Source: Thiotrichales bacterium (GTDB taxonomy: Bacteria > Pseudomonadota > Gammaproteobacteria > Beggiatoales > Beggiatoaceae). Taken from it: DNA of 36,308 bases. The position numbers and the translations under genes are program-made. Positions within the stretch are counted from its first letter, which is position 1; every line of letters begins with the position of its first letter. Below are positions 1-8,566 of this stretch, piece by piece. The notes beneath the pieces are model-generated. The model worked only from the letters and a program-made list of their open reading frames with translations. It ran no database searches and was not told where the DNA came from. Location of the stretch: NCBI GenBank assembly GCA_016744475.1, contig JADGEH010000022.1, positions 20,016-56,323 on the forward strand, in the 5' to 3' direction.

Positions 1-115
1 TTATTGGATTTTCAGCCACATTTTTGAGCTGACAAGGCATTTTTTTTTCGTAGCCATGCATTCCATGGGTAGAAAAAAATAACGCCGTCAGCACGGAAAG
101 GGAGCAAAAAGCCAC
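1..115 (-). CDS. Possible N-terminus of a secreted protein, running off the window
   Basis: On the minus strand a frame without stops runs from a GTG at 115 to the window edge. Its predicted product starts with a hydrophobic stretch (AFCSLSVLTALFF) followed by a polar region with EKKMPCQLKN, which looks like a signal peptide and the start of a mature protein. A perfect GGAGG lies at 123-119, but only 3 bases from the GTG, which is tight. There is a longer competing frame on the same strand (296 to 12) with no recognisable family. Which frame is real cannot be decided without the sequence to the left. No function is proposed. Confidence 0.25.
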   Translation of the reverse strand, partial: MAFCSLSVLTALFFSTHGMHGYEKKMPCQLKNVAENPI

Positions 116-547
116 CAGCCTCCAAATGCCAACAGAACCTAACGTCCAATAATTTCCCGCGACTCATAAACTGAGGTATCATAGCCAGCCGTTGAAGCAT
201 GGGACATGAAACTGAGATAGTCTGAGACATGGAAGCCATAGCGAGAAGTGATGGTTTTGAGAGGATTTTTCGTTTTTTAAAATGTCTAAAACCCACTTAA
301 TGTGACAGTTAGATTCTCTATTCTCAGACAGCCTTTTTATAGATAACTTATGCAGACAACAACATGACTGTATGGCGTAATGACAACGGTATAGGTTAAT
401 GAATAACTCTCCTTACGCACACAGCGTGAAGCGAACTAAAACATCCCGTTTATTCCTCACTCTGTCAATTCAAATGCGTATAGAATGTTAAACAACATAA
501 AACCAGACCTTTGCGTCAGTTCAACCATTGATTGAGTGAGTGTATTT
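116..547. other. Intergenic stretch without a convincing gene
   Basis: About 430 bases lie between the possible leftward gene at the left edge and rubredoxin. I see no RNA gene. Two short repeated motifs are present. The first, at 125-144, is an IS-end-like 20-mer that recurs near 21404-21423. The second, at 404-432, is a 29-base motif that recurs imperfectly at 18236-18264. The promoter of the rubredoxin operon is probably in the right half, but I could not fix its boxes. Confidence 0.5.
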
Positions 548-718
548 ATGGAATTTAAAAGTTATATGTGCGTGATATGTGGCTTTATTTATAACGAAGC
601 TGAAGGTGCGCCTGGAGAAGGTATACCTGCGGGAACGCGCTGGGATGAAGTGCCTGCTGATTGGAAATGCCCTGAATGTGATGTGGGCAAAGAACAATTT
701 GAAATGGTCGAGATTTAA
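548..718 (+). CDS. Rubredoxin
   Basis: A 56-residue rubredoxin, a small soluble one-electron carrier holding a single iron bound by four cysteines. Both knuckles are intact: C8-x-x-C11-G and C41-P-x-C44. The family hallmarks GIPAGTRWDEVPADW lie between them. The length matches the usual 52-56 residues when the ATG at 548 is used. A GTG at 536 would add four residues and is less likely. Eleven bases separate it from a thioredoxin-like lipoprotein gene, so it probably heads an operon of periplasmic thiol and redox proteins. The electron-transfer partner is not visible in the window. Rubredoxins commonly serve in oxygen or peroxide detoxification or alkane hydroxylation; none of those enzymes is adjacent. 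Confidence 0.93.
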   Translation: MEFKSYMCVICGFIYNEAEGAPGEGIPAGTRWDEVPADWKCPECDVGKEQFEMVEI

Positions 719-729
719 ACGTTAAACTC

Positions 730-1242
730 ATGACCCGCAAATATCTTTTTAGCGTATGTAGCCTCTTATTCTTCAGTTTGAGTTTAAGCAGTTGTCAACA
801 AAGCATTGAACGAGAAATCCCCTCAGAGTGGGGGTTGTTAGATTATAAACAACGCTATCATCAACTGGCTGAATACCGTGGGCGATGGGTGATTATTAAT
901 TTTTGGGCGACCTGGTGCCCACCTTGCTTGAAAGAAATCCCGGCTTTACAACGCTTTCATGATGCACCTAATAATGCAGTGGTATGGGGTTTGAATATGG
1001 AAAGTGCTAAGCCTAAAAAATTACAAAAATTTATTCAGGCACACGGTATTAGCTATCCCATCTTTCCTGACGTTGCGGGACAATCTGAGACTATGCGAGT
1101 GATGCTACGAGAATACTTTCCCATGCGAGGATTACCCACAACTTATATCGTTAATCCTGCCGGGAAAATTGTAAAGAGACTTCAAGGTGAAGTGACAGAG
1201 CAGCAATTGACGCGGTTTATTTCAAAAATGGAACAACATTGA
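730..1242 (+). CDS. TlpA/ResA-like thioredoxin-fold lipoprotein
   Basis: A 170-residue membrane-anchored thiol-disulfide oxidoreductase. The N-terminus is a lipoprotein signal ending in LSSC with C22 as the lipidated cysteine, so the protein should sit on the periplasmic face of a membrane. The thioredoxin core carries the active site W62-C63-P-P-C66 after the FWATW strand, and the cis-proline loop RGLPTTYIV is present near residue 136. This is the TlpA/ResA/DsbE branch, whose members usually reduce periplasmic disulfides, for example during cytochrome c assembly. No cytochrome c maturation gene lies nearby. The stop overlaps the start of the next thioredoxin-fold gene by one base, so the two are probably translated together. 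Confidence 0.9.
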   Translation: MTRKYLFSVCSLLFFSLSLSSCQQSIEREIPSEWGLLDYKQRYHQLAEYRGRWVIINFWATWCPPCLKEIPALQRFHDAPNNAVVWGLNMESAKPKKLQKFIQAHGISYPIFPDVAGQSETMRVMLREYFPMRGLPTTYIVNPAGKIVKRLQGEVTEQQLTRFISKMEQH

Positions 1243-1760
1243 TGAAAATAATGAATAAATTATTATTAGGCGGGTGTCTTTTAATCGCCTGCTTTCAAGT
1301 TCAAGCAGATGTATATACCGACTTCTTTTCTCAGACTTGGGGAAACTTACAAGAAGAACTGAGTACCGCTAAAGAATCCGATAAGAAAGGTATTTTCTTG
1401 TTTTTTGAAATGGAAGAATGCCCTTTTTGTGCGCGTATGAAAGAGACTATTTTTAGTCAAAAAGCTGTGCAAGAAGCTTTCACCAAAGATTTTATGGCGA
1501 TACCTATTGATATAGAAGGTGATACAGAAATCACTGATTTTAATGGTCAAACCATGACTTCTAAAGAATTCGCACAAAAGCTACACCGGGTACGTGCCAC
1601 GCCCGTTATGATGTTTTTCGACGTTGAAGGTCAAAAACTATACCGTCATACGGGCCCCACCAAAAATGCCCAAGAATTCCTTTGGATGGGAAAATATATC
1701 AGTGAAGGTGCGTATAAAACGATGCGTTTTCGCGCTTACCGCAAACAGCAGCAGCAATAA
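1242..1760 (+). CDS. Periplasmic thioredoxin-fold protein (SoxW-like)
   Basis: A 172-residue exported protein with a signal peptide (MNKLLLGGCLLIACFQVQA, likely cut after residue 22). The active site is E-E-C60-P-F-C63 near the start of the fold, and RATPVMMFF supplies the cis-proline. The pattern matches the thioredoxin-2 / SoxW-like group of periplasmic thiol proteins. SoxW-type proteins are known beside sulfur-oxidation genes, but no sox genes are seen here, so the name describes the family only. I chose the ATG at 1242, which overlaps the upstream TGA. A TTG at 1239 would add one residue. The charged glutamine-rich tail (RKQQQQ) is unremarkable. It probably works with the upstream TlpA-like lipoprotein. 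Confidence 0.85.
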   Translation: MKIMNKLLLGGCLLIACFQVQADVYTDFFSQTWGNLQEELSTAKESDKKGIFLFFEMEECPFCARMKETIFSQKAVQEAFTKDFMAIPIDIEGDTEITDFNGQTMTSKEFAQKLHRVRATPVMMFFDVEGQKLYRHTGPTKNAQEFLWMGKYISEGAYKTMRFRAYRKQQQQ

Positions 1761-1768
1761 GCCTATCA

Positions 1769-3088
1769 ATGCCTGTTCTTGCACTCATTTTTCTGGCAGT
1801 TTATCTGCTATCCCACTGGCCTGTCATGGTGTTAGCGGCTGAACAGACACCGCTACCGCAGCCGTTGTCTTTATCTGACGCGCTCTCATTAGGTTCGCAA
1901 GCGCATCCTACTCTGCAACTGTATCAAGCTCGACAAAAAGCCGCTCAAGCCACCTTGCAACAAGCAGATGCGCAAGATAATTTACACATTACCTTAAATA
2001 CTGAATTGCGCTGGATTGACCCGTCTGAATTAGCGCTTGATCAATCTATTGATGATCACAGAGCGAGCCTCGAATTAAGTCAAACCTTATGGGATTTTGG
2101 TCGTACTCAGGCCGCTAGACGTGCGGCACAGCAACATATTGCCGCAGCAGATCAACATTTCACGGATGCGCAACAGCAACATCGCCTGCATATCATGGCG
2201 TGTTTTTTTGAGGTGTTATTAGCGGATTTACAATTTCGCGTAGACACTGAAGCCATGGCTATTGCTTATGTTGAATATGACAAAACGCAGGAGCGCTATA
2301 AGCTGGGACAGCGTTCAGATTTACAGGTGGCAAAAGCTGAAGCGGCCTATCAGACCGTGCTACAAAAACGCCGCCGTAGTGAAGCCCAACAACGTATCAC
2401 CCGGGCACAACTAGCTCATGCGTTAAATCGTCCCACTGAACTTCCCGCCAAATTATCGCCGCCGTCTTTAGCGCAAAATCAGCGTACATTGCCTGAGCTA
2501 GAGTCTTTACAACAGCAAGCACAAACACAAAATCCTCACTTACAAGCCCTGCGTCATCAACTGTTAGCGGCACAAGCTCAACTTAAAGCCGAACGGGCTG
2601 AACGTGCGCCTATTTTAACCGGACATCTTGAAGCGCATTATTGGCAACGAGAACTGGGTTCGCGTGATCATCATCGTGCTATGTTGAATGTGCAAATCCC
2701 TCTTTATCAAGGGGGAGCCATCGGTGCCAACATCGCTCAAGCTCAAGCTGAATCTGATCGTTTACAAGCTGAGTTTAACCAAGAAAAAATGGCTATGCGT
2801 CAATCAGTATTAGATGTGTGGATGGAGTTACAAGTGCTTATCGCACAGCGGGAAGAAATTAAAGCCATCAACCAATGGCGAGACATGCAACTCGATCAAA
2901 ACCGTACTTTGTATGAATTAGAATTTAGTACCGATTTTGGTGACGCTTTAGTCAATCAATCCGCCGCTGAGTTGTACCGTGCAAAAACAGAATATGCGAT
3001 TGCTTTGCAATGGGCCACATTAGATGCTTTGACCCATTCAACCCCCGACACCGTTAATCAACTTCAGGAGACTAGCACCATGCACTGA
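1769..3088 (+). CDS. TolC-family outer-membrane efflux protein
   Basis: A 439-residue outer-membrane channel subunit. It has an N-terminal signal peptide (cleavage near VLAAEQ) and two repeats of the long coiled-coil helices typical of the OEP family: LSLSDALSLGSQAHPTL at the start of the first and the LNVQIPLYQGG segment of the second. TolC-type trimers form the exit duct of tripartite efflux or type I secretion machines. The gene follows the SoxW-like gene by 8 bases. A HlyD-type adaptor gene lies downstream, but an unrelated DNA methyltransferase gene separates them, and no inner-membrane pump (RND, MFS or ABC with matching domains) is found. The substrate cannot be inferred. Confidence 0.9.
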   Translation: MPVLALIFLAVYLLSHWPVMVLAAEQTPLPQPLSLSDALSLGSQAHPTLQLYQARQKAAQATLQQADAQDNLHITLNTELRWIDPSELALDQSIDDHRASLELSQTLWDFGRTQAARRAAQQHIAAADQHFTDAQQQHRLHIMACFFEVLLADLQFRVDTEAMAIAYVEYDKTQERYKLGQRSDLQVAKAEAAYQTVLQKRRRSEAQQRITRAQLAHALNRPTELPAKLSPPSLAQNQRTLPELESLQQQAQTQNPHLQALRHQLLAAQAQLKAERAERAPILTGHLEAHYWQRELGSRDHHRAMLNVQIPLYQGGAIGANIAQAQAESDRLQAEFNQEKMAMRQSVLDVWMELQVLIAQREEIKAINQWRDMQLDQNRTLYELEFSTDFGDALVNQSAAELYRAKTEYAIALQWATLDALTHSTPDTVNQLQETSTMH

Positions 3089-3116
3089 ATATGGACGCAC
3101 TATAAAACAATTAATT

Positions 3117-3153
3117 TCACTTAAAAATTTATTAGAACACTCACTTAAAAATT
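3117..3153 (+). repeat. 13-bp direct repeat upstream of the methyltransferase
   Basis: TCACTTAAAAATT occurs at 3117-3129 and again at 3141-3153, a 24-base period, immediately before the methyltransferase start at 3162. Tandem copies this close to a start codon could be a binding site for a regulator or a scar of duplication. Nothing further can be said from one locus. Confidence 0.6.
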
Positions 3154-3161
3154 ACTAGGTA

Positions 3162-4118
3162 ATGAAGAGAAAAGCCCCTAGAAATCGCACCTTGTGCTGC
3201 GATTATGAAGAATTTATTGAATTTTCAACTCAACTTTTACATTTAAACAATACTGCAAATATTAGCGACATTCAAAATCGTGTTATGTTAGGTGACATTT
3301 TTGAAACAGTCTCTCATTTGCCTAAAAGTTTTGTTGATTTATTGATTTTAGACCCGCCTTATAATCGGTCTAAAAACTATCACGGTTATCTGTTTAAACA
3401 AAAAGAATTAGAGGACTATCAACAATGGTTTCATGAGATCATTGAACTGCTCAAACCTGTGCTTAAAAAACAGGCCACAGTGTATGTTTGTGCAGATTGG
3501 AAAACTTCGGCATTGATTTTACCCGTGTTAAAAAGTCACTTTTATGTCCGTAACCGCATTACTTGGGAACGAGAAAAAGGACGCGGTGCTAAGAAAAACT
3601 GGAAAAATAATACCGAAGATATATGGTTTTGCACTTCATCAAAAACTTATAATTTTGATGTTGAAGCGGTTAAGCTCAAACGCAAAGTGATTGCTTCTTA
3701 TACGGTGAATGGCAAACCTAAAGATTGGCAAAAAGAAGATACCGGGAATTATCGCCTAACCCATCCGTCTAATATTTGGACGGACATCACTGTACCTTTT
3801 TGGTCTATGCCAGAAAATACCGAGCATCCCACGCAAAAACCGGAAAAACTCATCGCTAAATTGATTTTAGCCAGTTCAAATCCGGGGGATATGGTATTTG
3901 ATCCTTTTTTAGGCAGTGGTACTACAGCAGTAGCCGCCAAAAAGTTGGGGCGGCAGTTTTGTGGTATAGAACTGAATCGAGAATATTGTTGCTGGGCTTT
4001 GAAGCGTTTGGATTTAGCTGAACAAAATCGAGCCATTCAAGGTTATATAGACGGTATTTTTTGGGAAAGAAATACTTTTGATGAAAATATACGAAACAAG
4101 AAGAAGCGAGAGAAATGA
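3162..4118 (+). CDS. Orphan site-specific DNA methyltransferase (beta-type motif order)
   Basis: A 318-residue DNA amino-methyltransferase that transfers a methyl group from S-adenosylmethionine to adenine N6 or cytosine N4. The catalytic motif D64-P-P-Y-N is near the N-terminus, and the cofactor motif FDPFLGSGTT starts near residue 246. This order is that of the beta class (HinfI/CcrM-like). The HPTQKP motif that usually precedes the cofactor domain is present near residue 222. No restriction endonuclease gene is adjacent, so it is either solitary and regulatory or a relic. It lies between the TolC-like gene (73 bases upstream) and the HlyD-like gene, whose ATG overlaps its stop by four bases (ATGA). 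The recognition sequence cannot be read from the protein. Confidence 0.9.
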   Translation: MKRKAPRNRTLCCDYEEFIEFSTQLLHLNNTANISDIQNRVMLGDIFETVSHLPKSFVDLLILDPPYNRSKNYHGYLFKQKELEDYQQWFHEIIELLKPVLKKQATVYVCADWKTSALILPVLKSHFYVRNRITWEREKGRGAKKNWKNNTEDIWFCTSSKTYNFDVEAVKLKRKVIASYTVNGKPKDWQKEDTGNYRLTHPSNIWTDITVPFWSMPENTEHPTQKPEKLIAKLILASSNPGDMVFDPFLGSGTTAVAAKKLGRQFCGIELNREYCCWALKRLDLAEQNRAIQGYIDGIFWERNTFDENIRNKKKREK

Positions 4119-4924
4119 TGCTTTTAAACCCCGTCATACGTTTTTTATTCATATTAAGTGTGCTCATTGAAGGGCTGCTATTAATACCAACAGCCCTGGC
4201 TGAAGAAGCCGCATCGCTCAATGAAAAGCACTCATTGCCTGCACATCTTGAATGGTCGCGTCGGGTTGAACTGGGTTTATCTCAATCCGGCATCATCAAC
4301 AAGGTGCATGTGAAGTTGGGTGAGCAGGTCAAAAAACAACATACATTGCTGAGCTTAAAAGCGGCGTTATTTCAGGCGGATATTAAAATCGCACAAGCGG
4401 GTCTTCGACGTGCTCAAGCGGCACTCAATGAAGTTAAACGTGAATTTGAGCGCACGCAAGAATTGCATGAACAAACTTTGATTGCGGCACATGAATTTGA
4501 AGTGGCAAACAATGCTTTAATTAGCGCACAAGCTGAAGTTGATCATGCTAAGGCTCAATTAACCCGGACACGAGAGCTATTCCGTGAAACGCGCCTGGTG
4601 GCTCCATTTTCTGGGCGTATCGTGGCGATCTCTGCCGCAGCGGGTCAAGCCGTGGTGAATCGCTGTCAAGCGCAAACTTTAGTCGTGTTAGCCGATACGG
4701 AGACTTTACATGCACGCGCCTGGTGGCCTGTAGCAGCAGTGAAAAACATTCAGCTAGGACAACGCCTAGAGGTACAAGTGCAGGGAGAAAATTATTCAGG
4801 AGAAGTCGTGCATGTAGGCTTTCAAGCCGAAGAAAGACAAGGGCAGTGGTATTATGCTGTGGATGTATCCATCACACCTCAAACACCTTTGCGTGCAGGC
4901 ACACCAGCTATCATTTATTACTAA
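4115..4924 (+). CDS. HlyD-type periplasmic adaptor (membrane fusion protein)
   Basis: A 269-residue periplasmic adaptor of a tripartite export system. It has an N-terminal hydrophobic signal or anchor (VIRFLFILSVLIEGLLLIPTALA), a lipoyl half-motif (GIINKVHVKLGEQVKKQHTLLSL), a coiled-coil hairpin of about 90 residues rich in alanine, glutamate and glutamine, the second lipoyl half (RLVAPFSGRIVAISAAAGQAV) and a beta-barrel region. It is shorter than many adaptors and seems to lack a long membrane-proximal domain. It is translationally coupled to the upstream methyltransferase and presumably pairs with the TolC-like channel encoded before that. The pump that should sit between them is absent from the window. 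Confidence 0.88.
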   Translation: MMLLNPVIRFLFILSVLIEGLLLIPTALAEEAASLNEKHSLPAHLEWSRRVELGLSQSGIINKVHVKLGEQVKKQHTLLSLKAALFQADIKIAQAGLRRAQAALNEVKREFERTQELHEQTLIAAHEFEVANNALISAQAEVDHAKAQLTRTRELFRETRLVAPFSGRIVAISAAAGQAVVNRCQAQTLVVLADTETLHARAWWPVAAVKNIQLGQRLEVQVQGENYSGEVVHVGFQAEERQGQWYYAVDVSITPQTPLRAGTPAIIYY

Positions 4925-5096
4925 GCACTTTGGCAGATAAAGCACAGTCTTTGCGTAACATCTGCTAGTATCGCCCTTTGAAAAATGTTTAAATCGCATC
5001 TGATACAAGGTTTATCAACAGATAAACCTTATCCAGCCCCATCAATATTCAGCTCATACTCATCTAAAGATAGCCACCTTTTTCCCTACGCCTTTT

Positions 5097-5861
5097 ATGA
5101 TCAAACAATATCTCGACTTGATTTTATATAAAACCTACGCGGATTTGCGTGCGGAAACTGAACGCACGTATTTGGGGTTTCTGTGGTGGGTATTTGAACC
5201 TATTTTGTTTATGGGCGTGTTTTATGTCGTATTTGGCATTTTGTTTGACAATGGCATACAAAATTTCCCGCAATTTCTGCTGATCGGTTTAGTCACTTGG
5301 CAATGGATGAAATCCTGCTTTTCTCATGGTGAGCAAACCATCTTAAACAATCATCCTTTAATGCAGCAGATTTATCTGCCTAAAATATTGTTCCCTATCA
5401 TTTTAGTGCTCACCGATAGCGTAAAGTTTGTGTTTATTTTTACTTTATTACTGATCTTTTTGTGGACGACCGCTTATCCGCCCACAACCACTTATTTGGC
5501 ACTTCCGGTTTTGCTGTTTGTGCAATTATTGTTTATTTTTGCTGGCACCTTATTTTTAGCCGCCATTGTGCCTTTCTTACCTGATTTACGTTTTGTCATA
5601 GAAAATTTCTTAACGGCGGTCTTTTTTATGTCGGGCTTATTTTTCAAAGCGGCTGATCTTGTGCCTGAGCATTTACAGTTTTATTTTTATCTCAATCCGA
5701 TGGCCACGTTTATTGAAGATTACCGCAAGGTATTGATGTATCAACAATGGCCTGATTGGAATGCTCTGTTGATGATCAGCGTGTTTTCTGTGCTGGGTAT
5801 TATTTTTAGTACTTGGTTGTTGCGCCGCTTTGAATATGTTTATCCTAAAATCACCGCTTAA
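5097..5861 (+). CDS. ABC-2 polysaccharide export permease (Wzm-like)
   Basis: A 254-residue integral membrane protein with about six hydrophobic segments, matching the ABC-2 type permeases that move O-antigen, capsule or teichoic-acid-like polymers across the inner membrane. Typical features are the N-terminal amphipathic region with RAETERTYLGFLWWVFEPI, the loop QQIYLPKILFP and the C-terminal motif FFKAADLVPEHLQFYFYLNP. The ATPase gene follows after 9 bases, and a glycosyltransferase gene follows that, so the transporter most likely exports a surface polysaccharide. It opens a six-gene operon after a 172-base gap that should contain the promoter. Confidence 0.92.
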   Translation: MIKQYLDLILYKTYADLRAETERTYLGFLWWVFEPILFMGVFYVVFGILFDNGIQNFPQFLLIGLVTWQWMKSCFSHGEQTILNNHPLMQQIYLPKILFPIILVLTDSVKFVFIFTLLLIFLWTTAYPPTTTYLALPVLLFVQLLFIFAGTLFLAAIVPFLPDLRFVIENFLTAVFFMSGLFFKAADLVPEHLQFYFYLNPMATFIEDYRKVLMYQQWPDWNALLMISVFSVLGIIFSTWLLRRFEYVYPKITA

Positions 5862-5870
5862 AGACCCACC

Positions 5871-6581
5871 ATGTCTAATTCTTCTCCCATGATGTCCCTG
5901 CGTAATGTCGGTGTGTATTATCGCCAGCATCGCGGCATTTTTGGCGCTGCGTTCTGGGCGCTTAAAGATGTTTCTTTTGATTTACACGCAGGTGAAACGC
6001 TGGGCATCATTGGGCGCAATGGTGCGGGTAAAAGCACCTTAATGCGCTTGATGGCTGGGATTATTCGCCCCAATTGTGGCAGCTTAGATAATGCAGGTTA
6101 TAGCGTCTCCTTATTATCCTTACGCTTAGGTTTTATTCCCTACCTAAACGGTCGAGAAAATGCCGTGTTAAGTGGTATGTTGATGGGAATGCGCCGTAAA
6201 GCGATTCAAGCCGAGCTAGAGCGCATTAAGGATTTTTCAGAATTAGGCGATTTCTTTGAACGTCCGATTAATACCTACTCCTCCGGCATGTTGGCACGCT
6301 TAGGTTTTTCCGTGGCCTTTCAAGCCGACCCTGATATTTTATTGGTGGATGAAGTGTTAGGTGTAGGGGATGCGGAATTTAATCGGAAATCTACCGCCGC
6401 GATGGAATCTCGTATAAAAGCCAATAAAACCATTGTGTTTGTCTCGCATAATGGTGAAATGGTGCGCCAACTGTGCGACCGCGCAGTATGGATCGAAAAC
6501 GGTGAAACTCAAATAGAAGGCACACCCCATCAGGTGTTGACCGAATACCATAAAATGCTACGTCTTGATGCCAAACACTGA
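5871..6581 (+). CDS. ABC polysaccharide export ATPase (Wzt-like, short form)
   Basis: A 236-residue nucleotide-binding subunit. It has Walker A G48-RNGAGKST56, the signature YSSGMLARLGFS near residue 136, Walker B ILLVDEVLGVGD near residue 156 and the switch histidine in VSHN near residue 191. The VDEVLGVGD sequence is typical of the Wzt/TagH/KpsT group. It ends right after the nucleotide-binding domain and has no C-terminal carbohydrate-binding domain as found in long Wzt proteins, so recognition of a modified chain end by this subunit is unlikely. It partners with the permease just upstream. Its last bases overlap the start of the glycosyltransferase gene. Confidence 0.93.
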   Translation: MSNSSPMMSLRNVGVYYRQHRGIFGAAFWALKDVSFDLHAGETLGIIGRNGAGKSTLMRLMAGIIRPNCGSLDNAGYSVSLLSLRLGFIPYLNGRENAVLSGMLMGMRRKAIQAELERIKDFSELGDFFERPINTYSSGMLARLGFSVAFQADPDILLVDEVLGVGDAEFNRKSTAAMESRIKANKTIVFVSHNGEMVRQLCDRAVWIENGETQIEGTPHQVLTEYHKMLRLDAKH

Positions 6582-8559
6582 CACAGAACTGCAAGCGCAA
6601 CTCCAGCGTTTGCAGGATGAAAACCAACAATTACGCCAGCAACTACAAGAGCGCGAAGCACAGGTGTATCGCCTCTTGCAATGGTTATCGCAATTCCAGC
6701 GCGACATTCGTGATGTCTATCGCTCTGTCACCTGGCGTATTGGTCACACGATTACCCGCTTCATCTTAAAATTCTTGCACCGTCCCGCAGGGCCCACGGC
6801 GCAAGATCACATTGCTTTAATGAATCGCAATCTGGAAGCCTGGAAGCAGGACTATCTAACGCCTTACCGTGCGCAAAACAAATTACTCCCCTACACGCCT
6901 TGGCATGATAAAACCGAATACGCACAATGGATTGCGGCTTTTGATGGTTTAAATGCGCAAGCTGTCGAGGATTTGCAACAAGCTCAAAGTGCTTGGAAAC
7001 ACAGCTTTGCGGTGTTATTGGTCTTGCCAGAATCGTTTGAGCCGTCTGCCTTGCAAGCCAGCATCACAGCACTTGAGCAGCAAATTTATCCGCATTGGAC
7101 GCTGTATCTCATCGCTTCACCCGCACAATTAGAATCCCTTGCATGTGCCGAACACGAGAAGATTACAACCTGTCCTTGTCCTCCACACACCTCACGCGCT
7201 GAAGGCTTAAACCTAGCCCTGGAACAATTAAATAGTGATTGGTTATTGTGCTTGTATCCGGGGGATGTGTTAAGCCTGCGAGCATTACATGATTTCGCCC
7301 AAGCCGCAGAACAGAATCCCAAAGCCTACTTGTTATACAGCGATGAAGATGTACTAGATGCTCAAGGGGAACGTAGCGATCCTTACTTTAAACCCGACTG
7401 GAATCCTGATTTATTCTTAGCTCAAGATTATTTACGACACAGCCCGGTTTATGCCAGCAAAGCTGTGCAGCAACAAGGTGGGTTCAAAGCCGATTATCCT
7501 GATTGGGAACACTATGATTTGAGCTTGCGTTTGCAATCGCAGTATCAAGCCCAGCATATCGTCCACATTCCTCGCGTTTTGTATCATGCCCAACCCGTAT
7601 TACGAGATATTCAGGGACAACAAGCGGTTTTACGCGATTATTTCCAGCAACAAGCGGTTCGAGCAGAAGTAGAATCCACTCACGCAGGCCATACGCGAGT
7701 GAGATATGTTTTACCCGCCACACTGCCTTTAGTGTCGGTCATTATTCCTACCCGTGATCGCTTAGAATTACTGATGGGCACCGTGGAAGGGGTGCTAGAA
7801 CACACCGATTATCCTCATTTACAAGTCATCATTGTCGATAATGGCAGCCGCGACCTAGAAACCCTAGGCTACTTGAGCAGCATGGAACAACAAGAGCCAA
7901 ACTTGCAAGTCGTGCGTCATAAAGCCGCCTTTAACTATTCGCAACTCAACAACTTAGGCGCACAACAGGCACAAGGCAAAGTGTTAGCTTTGCTGAACAA
8001 TGATTTGAAAATAATACATCGTGATTGGTTGCGAGAAATGGTCAGCCAAGCATTACGCCGAGACATTGGTGCTGTCGGTGCAAAACTTTATTATCAAGAT
8101 GACACCGTACAACATGCGGGTGTTATTACTGGACTCGGCGGGCTGGCGGGACATGGCTTTAAACACATTTTGCGGGAAGCGCCAGCCTATCAATATCGGC
8201 CTTTTTTAGTGCAAAATATGGCGGCTGTCACAGGGGCTTGTATGTTGTTGCGCAAATCAGTATTTGAGGAAGTAGGTGGCTTTAACGAAACCCTGAAAGT
8301 CGCCTTTAACGATGTCGATTTATGCTTGCGTATTCGCAAAGCTGGTTATCGCATTTTATGGACACCTCATGCAGAGTTATATCACCTAGAATCTGCCAGC
8401 CGAGGCAGCGATGATACCCCGCGAAAATACCGCCAATTACAAAAAGAAATCGCCTATACCCGCGAATGTTGGGGAGATTATTTACAAACAGACCCCTTTT
8501 ATAACCCCAACTTAAGCCTTCAATATGAGGACTACTCTCTGGCTTGGCCGCCGAGATAA
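6568..8559 (+). CDS. Two-domain GT2-family glycosyltransferase
   Basis: A 663-residue protein. Residues 4-40 form a glutamine-rich coiled coil. A first GT2-like region spans roughly residues 140-370 and includes LLYSDEDVLDAQGERSDPYF. A second, clearer GT2 domain starts near residue 388 with LVSVIIPTRDRLELL, followed by VIIVDNGS, LLNNDLKI (the metal-binding DxD-like position) and FNDVDLCLRIRKAGYR. Such tandem proteins resemble rhamnosyl- or polymannosyl-type transferases that extend O-antigen or other surface glycans. The preferred start is the ATG at 6568, which overlaps the ATPase gene by 14 bases; a TTG at 6565 is also possible. The donor sugar cannot be deduced. The coiled coil may tether it to the exporter or membrane. 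Confidence 0.9.
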   Translation: MPNTDTELQAQLQRLQDENQQLRQQLQEREAQVYRLLQWLSQFQRDIRDVYRSVTWRIGHTITRFILKFLHRPAGPTAQDHIALMNRNLEAWKQDYLTPYRAQNKLLPYTPWHDKTEYAQWIAAFDGLNAQAVEDLQQAQSAWKHSFAVLLVLPESFEPSALQASITALEQQIYPHWTLYLIASPAQLESLACAEHEKITTCPCPPHTSRAEGLNLALEQLNSDWLLCLYPGDVLSLRALHDFAQAAEQNPKAYLLYSDEDVLDAQGERSDPYFKPDWNPDLFLAQDYLRHSPVYASKAVQQQGGFKADYPDWEHYDLSLRLQSQYQAQHIVHIPRVLYHAQPVLRDIQGQQAVLRDYFQQQAVRAEVESTHAGHTRVRYVLPATLPLVSVIIPTRDRLELLMGTVEGVLEHTDYPHLQVIIVDNGSRDLETLGYLSSMEQQEPNLQVVRHKAAFNYSQLNNLGAQQAQGKVLALLNNDLKIIHRDWLREMVSQALRRDIGAVGAKLYYQDDTVQHAGVITGLGGLAGHGFKHILREAPAYQYRPFLVQNMAAVTGACMLLRKSVFEEVGGFNETLKVAFNDVDLCLRIRKAGYRILWTPHAELYHLESASRGSDDTPRKYRQLQKEIAYTRECWGDYLQTDPFYNPNLSLQYEDYSLAWPPR

Positions 8560-8566
8560 AGTGCTT

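Noticed and set aside
12..296. 94-codon minus-strand frame at the left edge
   Set aside because: It has no recognisable motif, no good ribosome-binding site, and conflicts with a frame that shows a signal-peptide-like start.
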